DNA of 64,000 bases, taken from assembly GCA_963969395.1 (NCBI GenBank), contig OZ017799.1:10480501-10544500 (forward strand), given 5' to 3'. The notes under the pieces were generated by a model. That model was not told the origin of the DNA. It ran no database searches and saw only the letters and a list, made by a program, of their open reading frames with translations. Shown here one piece after another: positions 12,251 through 24,709 of the stretch. This stretch comes from Pseudoscleropodium purum. Its lineage: Eukaryota; Streptophyta; Bryopsida; Hypnales; Brachytheciaceae. Position numbers and translations under genes: made by a program. Numbering within the stretch: the stretch's first letter is position 1; each line of letters begins with the position of its first letter.

Positions 12251-13754
12251 ACATTGTAGAATGGGAAGATCCCACAATCTTTTGTTTAGAATTCAATGAA
12301 TAGTCCACAAGTAGTTAAATGTCGCATAATCCTAAAAGTCATTCATTGAACATTTTAATTTTTCTATTTTGTTATAGGTTAATACTTAATTTCATTGGTT
12401 TATAGTATATAATAAGTGCATTCATAACATTAAATAGCTATGGTAAAAGGAGTTTACTCTTTATGAATAGTATTATTTCATAATTACCATTCTTTAAACC
12501 TTAATGATTGAACATTCCAATTCCAAACAATAAATGAATACAAATATATTCCAAGTAAATTGAATCTTGATTGTTTCATCCACCTACATATTTTGGTTGA
12601 TTCTTGTATTGACTCTTTTACATTTGTACACTATAAATTATTAGAATTTTTTGTTGAAAGTATTCTATAGTTCAAAAGATACAACTATATTTGATTTCAA
12701 AAAATAACCTTTACAATTTCAAAAAGATATAAATAAAAAAACAAAATAAAAATCTTGAAAAATCACTACAATGAAAACATAAAACTTTGAATGTATAGAA
12801 GAAAAAATGGACCATAATTTATAACTATTATTTAAAAATAATCATGGATTTATTCTTTTAGGTTGTCATTCATAATATATTTTTACAATTTTGGAAATGT
12901 TGGACTATCTCCCAAGTCTTCATGGACTGAAAAAAGACATTATTTCAATAACCCCATCATAAATTTATAATTATTTGAGCACTATTTTACAAGTGCAATT
13001 TGATGATGAGGACTATATTTTATCTTGTCTTGTACCCCCTATTCCAAAGAAAACTCCAAGTGAAAATCTAAAATTGTTGTCATTTTCAAGAAAAAGTGAA
13101 ATAATTCAAAATACAAAATAAGCCTAAAAAATCGTGAATTTCCACAAAAGATTTATTTTATGGTGTAGATCATCATGGCATAAACCAACTTTGTATGCCA
13201 TTCTATAATTAAAAATTTAATTAGTTGTAATTATAGATTTCAAGTTCAAATGGTGTTTGATCAAATGCTAAATTTTGAAAAAATTTCCAAATTTTCAAAT
13301 TAAAGTAGAAACTAGAGAGGATTTTGTTAGCTAGACTCCAATTTTAATGTTATTATATTTATAGATAAACCTCATTTATGAGCAAGGAGCTACAAGTTGA
13401 TCAAATAGACTAAAATGACAATTTTTTTGTGATTTATATTAAAAACATCTTCTTATGTAAAAAACCCATAAATTCTTCAATGAGACAATTTCCAACACGT
13501 GATTCAATCAACTTCCATTCAAATAAATCCACCCTCAAGTATTAGATGAGAAATACATTTTCTATAGATCTAGTTCTTGATGTAAAGTAATCTAAACACC
13601 AAAAAATGGCAACGGCAATAGTATAAGATCAACAAGTGGATGAACTTTTCTATGCACAATTTTTTGTCATTTGGATGTAACTAAGAATCATTGGCTATTT
13701 TTTATAAAGTAAATTATTATTTTTTTGTCAAAATAGCTAGATTACAATTATAAT

Positions 13755-14050
13755 TTAACCCCTAAAGGACCGAGGCCATTTTTTTATGAAAGAACATCCA
13801 AAACTGCCCCTACTATTGCATTCATCAAAACTTTCAACAAAACATTTTTTTTGAAAACCTAACAATAGGATTTTGTAGTAGACTTATATAAAAAGAAGTG
13901 GTAAAATTTTTGTGACATTTGACTAAAGGAATTGAAAGATATGTTATATAGTAGATGCAATCATTACAATTTGTTTGTGAAGGGCAATTGTGATGCAAGT
14001 TGCAGATTAGAAAGCCCATAATTGCTAAATTTGTCAATTTCAGTACCCAC
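13755..14050 (+). mobile_element. Truncated B-family TTAA element
   Basis: It starts TTAACCCCTAAAGGACC followed by GAGGCC, a T run and AAAACTGCC, the same opening as the B copies at 22209 and 45536. It also shares the ATAGGATTTTGTAGTA stretch. Similarity fades by about 14050 and no right terminus was found. Confidence 0.65.
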
Positions 14051-15035
14051 ATAAATGATCAAAAAATCAAATCAACTTATAGAACATTTATGTCACAACG
14101 AATTCCTCTTCATGTGTATGGATTACTAGACATATCTATTTTATAGAAGAGAGGGTCAAGAATTAGAATTTATAGGTTTGTTAGATGTTACTTGGGGGGT
14201 ATTTCAAAGATGTTTTCTACTTGTCTTTGGCAAAGCCTAGAATGACCTCAACCTATTTTCGAATCATCTTGGGCTATTTCAAATTTAACACCCTGGAGAA
14301 TTTTTAGAATCATCTTGAATTAAAACATTCATTGGTTAACTACTCTACAAATAATTATTTTTAATTAAAGGTAGTAAGTCCTTGCCAATGTAGTTAGCAA
14401 ACTTAAAGTATCTTTATTTTTCTACAATGTACTTGAGGATCATAGTAAATTCCTTTGTAATGTACTTATTCAATTTGTTGTAGTTAGTCTATTTTTCTTG
14501 TTGTTAATTTACTATTCAAGTAGTTGTAATTTGGATTCCAAGCCTTTTACTAGTTTATTGTAAATGTAATGTAATGCAAGATTTGAAGCTTATGTCATTG
14601 AAATGAAAAGGACAAGAATCCATAATTTTCTCACCTCTTAATTGTGCTTACAACCAATAATGACTTTGATTTGAAATATTTGCAACCAATGACATTCAAA
14701 TGTAGAAACTTACACTCAACGGTATAGCATTACTAAATTTTAAATATATTTTGAAACTTTAGGTTGACTACAATGCTTTTAGTTTTGTATAGTTGGAAAT
14801 AAACCAAATACTCACAACATACTAAAAACAAGACAAAATAGAATATAATTTTCAAGATCTTATACTATAGATGTCCCCTAAATTGTGTAACACCTTAAAC
14901 CACACCTTAAAATCAGCCCCCAAATGGTGTAACTATTTATTGAAAATTGTTAACGATTGAGATATGCGGTTCTTCAAAGAAACATTGGAAGTTTTAGCGT
15001 TGGTGACAAGCTTCTAGGCCCACATTACAAGACAA
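14051..15035. other. AT-rich spacer, no gene
   Basis: No ORF or repeat border is recognised. A few GTAATGTA-type words recur at 14450-14580. Confidence 0.4.
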
Positions 15036-15549
15036 TTTATGTCTCTAACAAGCTTTAATTTTTGTTGCTTGTTGCTTTATGTCTTTACAAGCTTGCATGT
15101 TTTTATAATATTATTAATGTAGTTGCAATTCCATTTTTTATTTGGTTATATGACCAAATTGTAGGACAATTTGAGTTACATGATTAGGCTTTGATTGTGA
15201 CAATTTGGGTTATGTGACTACTTAGGCTGTAGGATTCTTTAGTTATAAAAGCACACTATGTGACAATTTGGGTTACTTGGCCAAGTTGTGGGTTTATGTC
15301 TTTAACAAGCTTTAATTTCTATTGCTTGTTGCTTTACATCTTTACAAGCTTGCACATTTTAACAATATTTTTGATACAACTACAATTCTATTTTTTGTTT
15401 GGTTATATGACCAAGTTGTAGGACAATTTGAGTTACATGATTAGGCTAAGATTGTGACAATTTGGGTTATATGACTACTTAGGTTGTAGGATTGTTTACT
15501 TAAAAAAGTACATTATGTGACAATTTGGGTTACCTCTCTAAGTTGTGGG
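15036..15549 (+). repeat. Tandem duplication, 2 x 257 bp, with GACAATTTGGGTTA minisatellite
   Basis: Units 15036-15292 and 15293-15549 align throughout: TTTATGTCT, AACAAGCTTTAATT, TTGCTTGTTGCTTTA, GGTTATATGACCAA, GTAGGACAATTTGAGTTACA. Inside each, the word GTGACAATTTGGGTTA recurs at about 50-70 bp spacing and continues as single degenerate units to about 15620. It is clearly non-coding. Confidence 0.85.
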
Positions 15550-15664
15550 ATAGTTTAGTTGTATGACTAGACTGAGTGATTGTTTGGGTTACATAATAAG
15601 GTTGTGTGACAATTTGATAAAGAGAAACTATTATGTTGACCTCCCTCTAAATTAGTTTAATTTG

Positions 15665-15935
15665 AAAATGACTGATTGCTAGTAACTCTAAAGCTAAAAT
15701 TAAAAAAATTAAAGCCCTATTGGCAATGGTAGATCTAGAAACTTATTTAGCAACCACCTCATACATAATTTTTAATATGGTTTAGAATTGACAATTTGAT
15801 CTTAACTACTACTAACATAATTCCATATTACAAACTACTATATGCATTACTTCGAAAACTTGCAAGCTTTCAACTCCGCTAAAGCAATTCAAGCATTACG
15901 TTCAACAAAATCTACTAAGAGATTTTATTGTTGCC
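15665..15935 (+). repeat. Left copy of a dispersed inverted repeat (partner 19600-19870)
   Basis: The stretches AACTCTAAAGCTAAAAT, AAAGCCCTATTGGCAATGG, TAGATCTAGAAA, TTTAGAATTGACA and ATGCATTACTTC match the reverse complement of 19600-19870. The copies are diverged. The small ORF starting near 15842 falls in this repeat and is not supported as a gene. Confidence 0.7.
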
Positions 15936-17640
15936 TTACAATTTACATACCCTACAGAAATATGGAAATCATTGATGCAACTTCTAACATTGCAGGCAAT
16001 CTTGATGATAAATATGTTCATACAAATCATTTAATATAATTATTATAAGTTCAATCTAAGCTTGATTGACGTCTTTTGTCAATGAAGAAAACCTAATTCA
16101 AATTTCTTGTCATACTTTGATTTGGACTAGGTGTGGAGATAGTGGATAGATAGAGTTTGGTTGTTGTTTGTTAATCTTGTCCCATGAGTTCTTGCCTTGT
16201 TTCTTTGGTTTGGAGTAACCTTGGTTTATGTGCACAAGCTTCATTGGTAGAGGGGATAGCTAACATCTTGTTGCATAGAATAAGCCTCTCGCTTCACCCT
16301 TGGGATCCTTATGAATGCAAAAACAACACAATAAATCGAGAAATTTCTTAATCAACATGCACCAATGCCAAAATAGGAGTGCTATACAAAATAGGATGCA
16401 ATTGCAAAATATCTTTTTTGAAAAGACATTGACCATGTTGAGTTTGCATCCACACTTTCAACTAGTGCATTTCTAGCCTCAAATTAATTAGGTCAAATTC
16501 TAAGACGTTAACATTACAATACATTTGTGTATATGTTTTGAGACTCGATTTTTGGATAGTCAACATTCTTGGATAGCAATAGTTTGTGTAGCATTCATGT
16601 AAAGAGAATTGTACATTGCGGCATGTTACAAATGATGAAAAATTGTTTCTTTAATTCTATTTTAAGTGAAACTTTCATATTTACATAATACCCAAGATTT
16701 TGACATTATTGTCATCCCCTTCATTAAAACATTTTTGTATATTTCTTGCATTGCAAGTCAAATGTGCAAGATCAAGCATTTAGGACTAGTTTTTTTTGTT
16801 GCAAATCTTTACAAGACAAGGGATTATTTGGTGTACCTCCATTCAAGTTAGGGAGGTTAAATGGTACTTCTTTGACATGGATTGGCTTTATGTTACAAGA
16901 TGAATTAAATATAGTATGTTGATTCTTGAAACATGATCAAAGGAGCTTTTAACTTTACATGTATCGCCAACATCCATTTGAAAAAGTTTGTTAAATTTTC
17001 CAAAATATGTTGGCAAATATTGATTATTATGAAATCTACGTAAATGGGTCTAATAGACAAGGTCATCTTTCTACTTCACTATATACCATAATGATATTTA
17101 GCAATGACTAAGTTTTTGGAAATTATTAAAGATTTTTGTTGATTAGACATATACCAATCTATAATACATTTGATTTTCCATCCATGATTGTCATAAAATA
17201 GTGAAAAACAAGTCCTTAAATAATTAGAATTTAGGGGTTAGGATTGGAATTGTTAAGATTTTGAAAAAATCTTGATGGAATTATGAAGTGACATTATGAC
17301 ATAAAAACTACAAGTCGTGTTGGGATAGACAACTAGATTGTAGTCAATGGTCAATTCCTACTCTTTGCTTAACTTAGTTTAAAGCTTTAAAGCTTAATGA
17401 AGTCAATTTTCATAATATATTTGTTGAATCACTCAAGCTAAATAATGTTATGGCATCTCCTTACTAGTGTAATTCAGACAAATGTTACTAATGTTAATAT
17501 TATATACCAAAAGATGTCATATATCTTTTGATTACATAGTGATAAAATGCCTCTTTTGGGCTTGATTCAATTCATTTTAAATTTAAATTAGCTTACATTG
17601 CTAGCACTCCCTTCTATACTTGTAATTTTGAGAATTCAAT
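15936..17640. other. AT-rich DNA inside the 15-20 kb dyad, no gene
   Basis: No coding region is recognised. It lies between the two copies of the inverted repeat and may be the interior of an old fold-back element. Confidence 0.4.
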
Positions 17641-17664
17641 TCCCAATGCATTCAAAATGGGATA

Positions 17665-17860
17665 TTTCAATTGTATTTTGAATTCTATCACTATATCCAT
17701 ATTCTATATTTTGAAATTTGTACCTATATCCATATCCGTATTTCTGAAATTTGTATTTGTATTTTATATCTATATATCATATTTATATTCTATATTTTTA
17801 CTTTATAACCAAACTATACAATTGTATTCTATAATTATCTGTATCCGTATTTATATTTGG
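17665..17860 (+). repeat. Degenerate TATATCCATAT minisatellite, copy 3
   Basis: It repeats ATATCCATATTC, TGAAATTTGTA and TATTTATATT words. The flank with CATCAACAGTTC and AGAAGATCAATGGTATTT matches the flank of the tract at 3440-3600. Confidence 0.6.
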
Positions 17861-17940
17861 ACGTTCTAGATCATCCATTTGATGAACATCAACAGTTCAA
17901 ATTTCTTTAGAAGATCAATGGTATTTTGAAGGGTGGAAAT

Positions 17941-19039
17941 ATGTTATGGCATTGATCTTCTTGTAAATTATGCTAGCAAGCATGATTAATACCCAAAAGA
18001 TGTATGACATCTCCTTGCTGACGTAATTTATTAGGAGTATTTGCAAGTTTCCTAAGAATCTAATTATTTTCTCTCATAGAAATAGTTGGAATAAAAACTT
18101 TCTTTCAAACATTTTATGCTCTACTTGCTTTTTTCTTTGTGAACCATCTAACATCATTCAAATGACAACATTATTTAATTGCAAATAGCATACTTATTGC
18201 TCAAGTCCTAAATATATGAGGGTATTTATGATCGATTCACATTTTAACAATGCATATATAGCATATTCATTGCTCTTGGATCCAATTATTTCCAACCAAT
18301 GGCTGATCCCATAGAAAGAAATCCATGTGCAATTGGTGGCAACAAAACAGTTGGCGTCTCGTTGGAGAATTTAATGTGACTTGAAACTACATGAATTTGT
18401 ATGTGAAATTGCTAGGCACAAGTGTGCAGAGTTTCAGAGACTATATATTTATATGGTTGCCATTGCTCAGATCAAAGCCTTGACCCTACCTTTTAGGATA
18501 GTTGACTTTGTATGCTTGAGGATATAAATGTCATGTTTGCTCTAGGTACATGTTAGAGGGGAAATTGGTTGGTTTGGACTCAAAATGTTGAAAAGTTGGA
18601 GATTTGGGGATTTTGAAGATTTGGAGAAGAGGCTGGGCCTAGGAAACCGAATTGTTGGGAGAAACCTTGGTGCCAAGTAATTTGAAGACCATAGTGAGTC
18701 CCAAAGACCAATTCCAATTTAGGGGCATAAAATTTTCAAAGATTTAGGGATGTGGGTCATTGGATTGAAATGGTATTTTTTTTGCAACAACTCTACTCAA
18801 AACCCAAGTTGAAAATCCTAAATTGACTTTTATGCTAATGTAAAAACACCCAAAACTATCATAGTAACCAATTTAACATAGTTGGAGGCATCTTTTTCAA
18901 GAATAGATATTTTGTAGTGTTAGCAATTGAAAATCATAAACTCTTAAGAGAAAAATTAGATTCTTTTGATAAGATAAATCACAAAATGTAAGTACTCCTA
19001 ATTTTCAAATTGAAAGCTTTGTAGGATACAAAAGTTGTC
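17941..19039. other. Spacer with a G-rich patch, no gene
   Basis: GACATCTCCTTGCTGACGTA near 18006 resembles GGCATCTCCTTACTAGTGTA near 17453, a short direct repeat flanking the minisatellite. A G-rich patch lies at 18550-18720. No coding region is recognised. Confidence 0.4.
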
Positions 19040-19566
19040 ACAAAGTTTAGTTATGTAAGCCAAAATGTCACATAGTTTATAGTAGTCATGTAACCAAATT
19101 GTCACACAACCTTATTAAGTAAGCCAAACAATCACTTAGTCTAGTCATACAATTAAACTATTTTACTACCAAGGCAAGTAATTCAAATTGTCACATAGTA
19201 TATTTTTAAAACTAAATAGTCTCACATCCTTGGTTGTTGTATAATACAAATTGTCACAATTACAACCTAATCATGTAACTCAAACTATTCCATAGCCTAG
19301 TAATATAACCAAATTACCTTACTACCTCACAACCTAGTTTGAATTCAAAACTGTCCTACAACCTAGTAATATAACAAAAAATGACTAGGCTATGAGACTA
19401 TTTAATTAAAGGACTATGCTATATATAGTTGTGGTTATCTAAACCAAGATGTGGCATAGGTTAGTTCTATAATTAAACTAGGTGACATTTTGGGTTAGAT
19501 GATCAAGCCATGTGACAATTTGGATACATAACTATTGTAGGCTATGTGACATTTTGGGTTACATAA
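19040..19566. repeat. Palindromically arranged minisatellite
   Basis: From 19040 to about 19375 the repeat word reads in reverse (AACCAAATTGTCACA, AGCCAAAATGTCACA). From about 19380 to 19566 it reads forward (GTGACAATTTGGATACA, GTGACATTTTGGGTTACA). The centre is near 19378. The same word forms the tandem array at 15036-15620. The arrangement could fold into a long imperfect hairpin. Confidence 0.75.
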
Positions 19567-19599
19567 CTGATGTAAAATATATTGCATTAGATTAGCATT

Positions 19600-19870
19600 A
19601 CATTTCTCATCAGATTTCGTTGAAGGTAAATAGGGAATACATGAATTGCTACTATAGAATTGATAGCTTACAACTCTTTAGAAGTGATGCATGCGGCAAT
19701 CTATAATCTGAAATAACACTATTGGCAATCATAATTGAAGTGTCAATTCTAAACTAAATAAAAAAAATTGCTTGTGATGGACGCCAAATAGACAAATTTC
19801 TAGATCTATTACTTCAAATAGGACTTTAGTTTTTTTATTATATCTTGGAGTTCCTGGCAACACGTCGTTG
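19600..19870 (-). repeat. Right copy of the dispersed inverted repeat (partner 15665-15935)
   Basis: Its reverse complement contains TAGATCTAG, AAACTAAAGTCCTATTTG, GCATCACTTCTAAAG and CAACGAAATCTGATGAG, in the order seen at 15665-15935. Confidence 0.7.
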
Positions 19871-22208
19871 AATTAAAATTGGAAGAACATCAATGTTAAT
19901 AGTTTTTTCTATCGAAGCCCAAAAAATTTCACCAAACCAAAAGCATTCATCACTGATAAATATACATATGTTCAAAGGATCCAATAAAAAGATAAAGCAC
20001 CTTATATATAAAATTCAACTAAGGTGGGTACACCCAAAGTTGCAACAAATTGGATTGTGGGTAATTTGAAGATTAAGTATCTAGACTAGGTGTTAACCTT
20101 CAAGTTTTTAAAGAATACAAAGTCTTTCAATTCTTGTGGGTAATTTGAAGGTTAAGTAATAAAGTTCATGAATGCCAAAGAACACCCATATTCATGAATA
20201 GTGTTCATTATGATGAGTTTTGACTATGATATTATGGATGTTGACTTGCATAGGCAGTGCATCTAAGGTTCACGTTGGTGCAATTTAGAAGGATGTGTGA
20301 GTTTTGCAAAATTCATGAAAAATATGGAATGTGAAGTGCAGTGTATGTGCATTCGAAAGAAGCTTACAAGGTCCAGAAAGGCAACATCAATTCATAGATG
20401 TACACCTTGCAATGGGCACCTTGCAATTTCAATACGGCAGGAATGGCTCTTCCACTCCTCTGCTAACTTGTCAAGATGACTATGGCAAATAACTGTCACT
20501 AAGAACGACCTGCCCTAGTGAGCGCGAATGAATGCAATAGAGTAGATGATGTCAGCTTTGTGAACTTCGACATAGTCACTACTTATTAGTAAATAAGACC
20601 GTTGTGTACATCCTATTGCAGAGAATGTGATTGGTAGACAATACTTCCCAAAAGAATGTAGTGAAAAATGTAGGAGCACATGTATATCAAAGTGACAAGT
20701 GTGTGCCACATATAATAATCTTTCAAGTTTTTTATTGCAATGTTTCTAGAAGTGCCAAGTGCATTCCACTTCACCAGATGCGCAATGAAGGAAGTAAAAG
20801 CATTGGGGCCTAGGATGATGTCATGAAGCTTTGCAGTCACGTATTGTCCACAATACAAATAACTTTTCCAAATTTGTCACACTGCCTACATTCCACCTTT
20901 TAGGTGATTCAAATTTTTTGCAATTTCTAAGACTTCTTGCTTATCCGCTTTTTCAAGAAATTCAAGTGACATATTTCACTACATGACATTAAATTTCTAG
21001 AACAAAACCCTAGTACTAAATTGCAGAAAAAAAGATGGATGAAAAAATGCAATAGAGCTTGAGATATTGAACTTCTCCTCAATTCGTTGTCTAGAAAGTA
21101 GACGTTGGCGTACTTAAGGGTTAATAGACATAACATCCTTTTGAAAATTTCTTTAAGATTGTCTATCTTGGAGATCTACATACGACTCTCTCCAAAATGA
21201 ATGAGAAATGGCTTTATGACCTGAAGAAATTGCCACTCCTAGTTCCAACTACCCTAATGCTTCTACACCTCATACATGCCAATGAAAGTGTCATAAGAAG
21301 GTTTTGAATGGAGACTAGTTAATCTTACCTTCCAATATAGACCTCATATAACCATGTTGGTCAAATCACCCTCAAAGGTATCAAAAAAGGGATTAGACAC
21401 ATTGGAATTTGCAATGTAACTTCTTTTGAGTTATGGTTTTTTGAAAAGAATCTATTAAATATAGGAAATTGAATCTTTTTTGTCTAGTACTTCAAGTCAA
21501 ATTAAGATTCATATTTTTTTATTCATCAAAAAATAAAAAATTCTTTATGAAAGTTCCAATTCCAATGTGACAATGTCAACATGTCAGGTTTTTTAATTGT
21601 TAAAAAAGGGGTCTAATTTCTAATGAACAATAATGTGATTGAGTTCAAAAAAATCATGTGTATATATAATCATATGATAAAGTAGAAAGGGAATTTTTTT
21701 GCTACAATTTGAATGATATTTCATTTTTTATAATAATTAGAAGTAAAAATATATTAATGTCCTTTTCAATGTAGAAAATAATCCAAATCATAATTGTGTT
21801 AGAACAAAAAATGTATAAATCACTTCAAGGTCCTTATATAGGCTATTTTTTGAATTGAATGCTTAAATTTTTTTTTAAATAAATGAATAAATTGTCAATA
21901 ATCAATCAATTAATTAAAAATTAGACTATTTTGTGACCAAAATTTAATCTCTAAAAATACTTTTTTATAGTTTCATGCTTAGGAAGTATAAAATATTTGG
22001 ATAAAAAATTAAAAATATCCATTTAAAGTGCTATTAATATTGTAATACATACACTAAATTTAGCCTTGCAGTTGGTGATTTACATTTTTTGATGATTTTT
22101 TCTGTGAAACTTTTTCTTCAACTTATTAAACGTGAGCATTGCAATATTATTCATCCATTATTTTATTAAAAAAATGATAACATCAAAGTAATTTTGACAT
22201 TTTGAGCT
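19871..22208. other. Gene-free spacer with a slightly GC-richer patch
   Basis: Between about 20220 and 20870 composition is less AT-biased than the surroundings and several short ORFs overlap on both strands. None has a convincing domain. It may be a decayed gene fragment. Elsewhere the sequence is AT-rich and unassigned. Confidence 0.4.
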
Positions 22209-22479
22209 TTAACCCCTAAAGGACCAATGCCTTTTTTTTTTTGCCAAAAAACACTAAAAACTGCCATTTCTATAGCAAAGAGTAAAAACAAATTTAATTG
22301 TTTTTTTTCACATCTAACCATGGGATCTTTGTAGAAGGATGTTGGAACCTAATTCGGATTTACCCAACTAGTATAGTTCGTTCCGGAGGAGGCTAGCTAA
22401 ATAGGATTTGACTCTAATTCTATGCCTACTAGGTCATTGCAACCAAGATTTGTAAAAGAAATTCCTTAACCACATGCAA

Positions 22480-24070
22480 TATTGTTATCCTCACGGTAAG
22501 TCTAATTGCCAAATTTGTCACTCCACTCTTAAAGGCCACAAGGGTAAGAATTTGCTCCCAATTTGGATCTTTATTATCTTTTCTTCTTTATCTTTCTTTA
22601 TCTTTCACATTCTTTCTTCTTTTATTTATAGTCTTCTCAGCTTTGTTATCTTTTTATTTTTTTTATATTTTATATTTATTCTTTTATTTTTTCAATTCGG
22701 TATTCAGCCTCTTGCTCCCGATTTGGTTTACAGGGTCATCACAGCACTACCGCAGGACAATCTGGACTCCTACTCCCGATTTGGTATTCGTACATAACTC
22801 ACAGATCATATCAACTCGGCAAACTCGACAACATTCAAACTCTACATGAAATCCCGATTTGGAATTAAACAAACATTTAATTCTACCAACACACAAACAT
22901 TAAAGTATAACCACAATTCATTCAACTAATTCACAATTTGGACTTTTCACCGATTATACTACAATGGCATTCACAACACAATTTGGATTAAATTATCCAC
23001 ATATGACTGCAAAATAATATCTGATTTGGACACATCTCCAATTCTCAACATTTTGATCTCATACATTCACACAATTTGGACACAACATTAAGCACTCCAC
23101 ATACACTCAACACCAACTCGGCTGAATTACATTTTCATTTAAATTCTGAATTGGTGATTAAGTCACCGTTACAGATTTAACAATATTGTTCATCATCTAA
23201 ATTCCTGATCTTTCTATTAAGCTCTAATCAACTATCCAATTTGTACATTTCAACGTCAACATTCTACAAATTCCAATTAGGATTTGCAAATCTTCACTGC
23301 TTTAGCTAAGCTTCATTTTCACTTCCCTGCTCACACTATAAACTAATCAACTTCCAACTTGGATAACTTCAATTAAAATTCTTATGCTTCTGCACATCGA
23401 TACATCGCCATACACTAGTACATATACATCCCAACTAGGACATAGACTTGACACATTGATTCGACTTGGAATCACACATACACAATTCCTGACTTGGAAT
23501 CACACACACGAACACAAGACACGATCAGACAATGCAAAGAAAACGAAAATACACAGCCTACACTGACTGGGACTCGCACTGGACTTTGCTCGACAGTGGA
23601 TCCAAAAACAAATGAACTCCAAATTGGACTTAAGAGAAACTCCCGGATAGCCTACAGACAGTTACCAATTCGGCAGAGAAGGCCAACTGAAAACAATCAC
23701 CGATTTGGATCACATCCCAAGGACAATATCACTCACTTGCTTTCATCCAACTCGGCTGACACACCTAACAATACACCAATCAACCATTCTCCTGCCTAGT
23801 TGGAATTTCCCACTAACTTAAAATATTCAACTGACTTGACTACCAATTTGGCAAAAGAGACCAGTCAAATAACTCAAACATCCAACTTAGGTTCACACAC
23901 ACCAATGGCCATTGACAAAACAAACTCAAAAGAATGACAACTTGGACATTAACAAACACACAAAAATACCCAAATTGGCCCATAGACTAACAATCAACCT
24001 CACAAAATCCTCACTTTACCAAAAATAACACCAAAAATTGGTGGCTTTAACATCCAACTTGTTTATCTAC
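22480..24070 (+). repeat. G-poor tract punctuated by AATTTGG/GATTTGG words
   Basis: Over about 1.6 kb the plus strand is rich in A, C and T and poor in G except in words such as GATTTGGAATT, AATTTGGACAC, AACTCGGCTG and GACTTGGAATCACAC. These recur every 25-80 bp with variable spacers. No coding frame persists. It reads as a highly degenerate minisatellite or old satellite-like insertion and sits inside the B element at 22209-25536. Confidence 0.6.
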
Positions 24071-24083
24071 AATCTTACACCTC

Positions 24084-24709
24084 AGGGTAATGGTCGGCTT
24101 GGGGTACCCAAAAACATTGTCTTAACAATAATGTCAATCTACTGTAGTGTGTCAAACAACTTCATCTTTTAAATGCAATAAATTATGGTTTCACAAAATG
24201 TGGTTTTAAATGCCTGAACTTATAATGTATCAAGAAAAAAAAACTCAACACAAAAAAAGAATTTATAATTTTTTAATGAATTTTTTAGTGAAAAAAATTG
24301 GTGTTGTCCTAAACACATAAAATTCTTGAAAATAAGCATTTGGAATACCAAATAATTTTTTTTTAATATCATTTTTGGATGTGACTTACATAAAGTGGTC
24401 CAATACATAAAATAATTAATTTTATTAAAAAAAAATTTTCAAAATTGTGCACTATAGAGGTTGCAATTTCCAAAATTTAGTGGGTTTTCTCACATCTATG
24501 AAAAGATTCACAAATTTAGTTTTTTTCCTTAAAAACTCAATATGAATATACATCTTGATGTTGTTGAGGTGCACAATTTTTTTTTTTTAATTTTAGGATC
24601 TTCTTACTTAATCAAAATGAACAAATTAGACAAACATTGGAGGCTTTCAACAAAAATAACTGAATTAGTGCGTCTAAAGAGGGATACCCCAAGCCGACCA
24701 TTGCCCCTC
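24084..24709. mobile_element. Nested TIR element of about 0.63 kb
   Basis: CAGGGTAATGGTCGGCTTGG followed by GGTACCC (24084-24110) is answered by the inverted GGGATACCCC and AAGCCGACCATTGCCCC at 24681-24707. The near-perfect stretch is about 22 bp. The CAGGG-like end is reminiscent of hAT termini, but I found no convincing 8-bp flanking duplication, so the class is uncertain. No transposase ORF is present. Confidence 0.7.

Larger units (their letters stand above)
7830..13754. other. Large AT-rich, gene-free block
   Basis: No gene is recognised in about 5.9 kb. It contains a purine tract (about 8270-8340), a more GC-rich patch at about 9440-9560 of unknown origin, and a CCAC/CATTC-rich tract at about 11140-11290. 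Local duplications are described separately. Short ORFs here have no domain, signal or composition suggesting a gene. Confidence 0.5.

Noticed and set aside
15036..15549. Possible CRISPR-like array because of regular GACAATTTGGGTTA words
   Set aside because: Units are degenerate, spacers are also repeated, and the context is a plant nuclear genome. It is a tandem minisatellite.
20613..20858. Minus-strand ORF with RNIAIKNLKDYYMWHT, faintly like the PPR-DYW domain KNLR-CGDCHT segment
   Set aside because: The key Cys residues are missing, no PPR repeats are in the right order, and similarity is short. At most it is a heavily decayed fragment.
22474..22849. Hydrophobic plus-strand ORFs rich in Phe, Leu and Ile
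   Set aside because: They translate a T-rich tract (CTTTATCTTTC and TTTTATTT words) and are not a plausible membrane protein.
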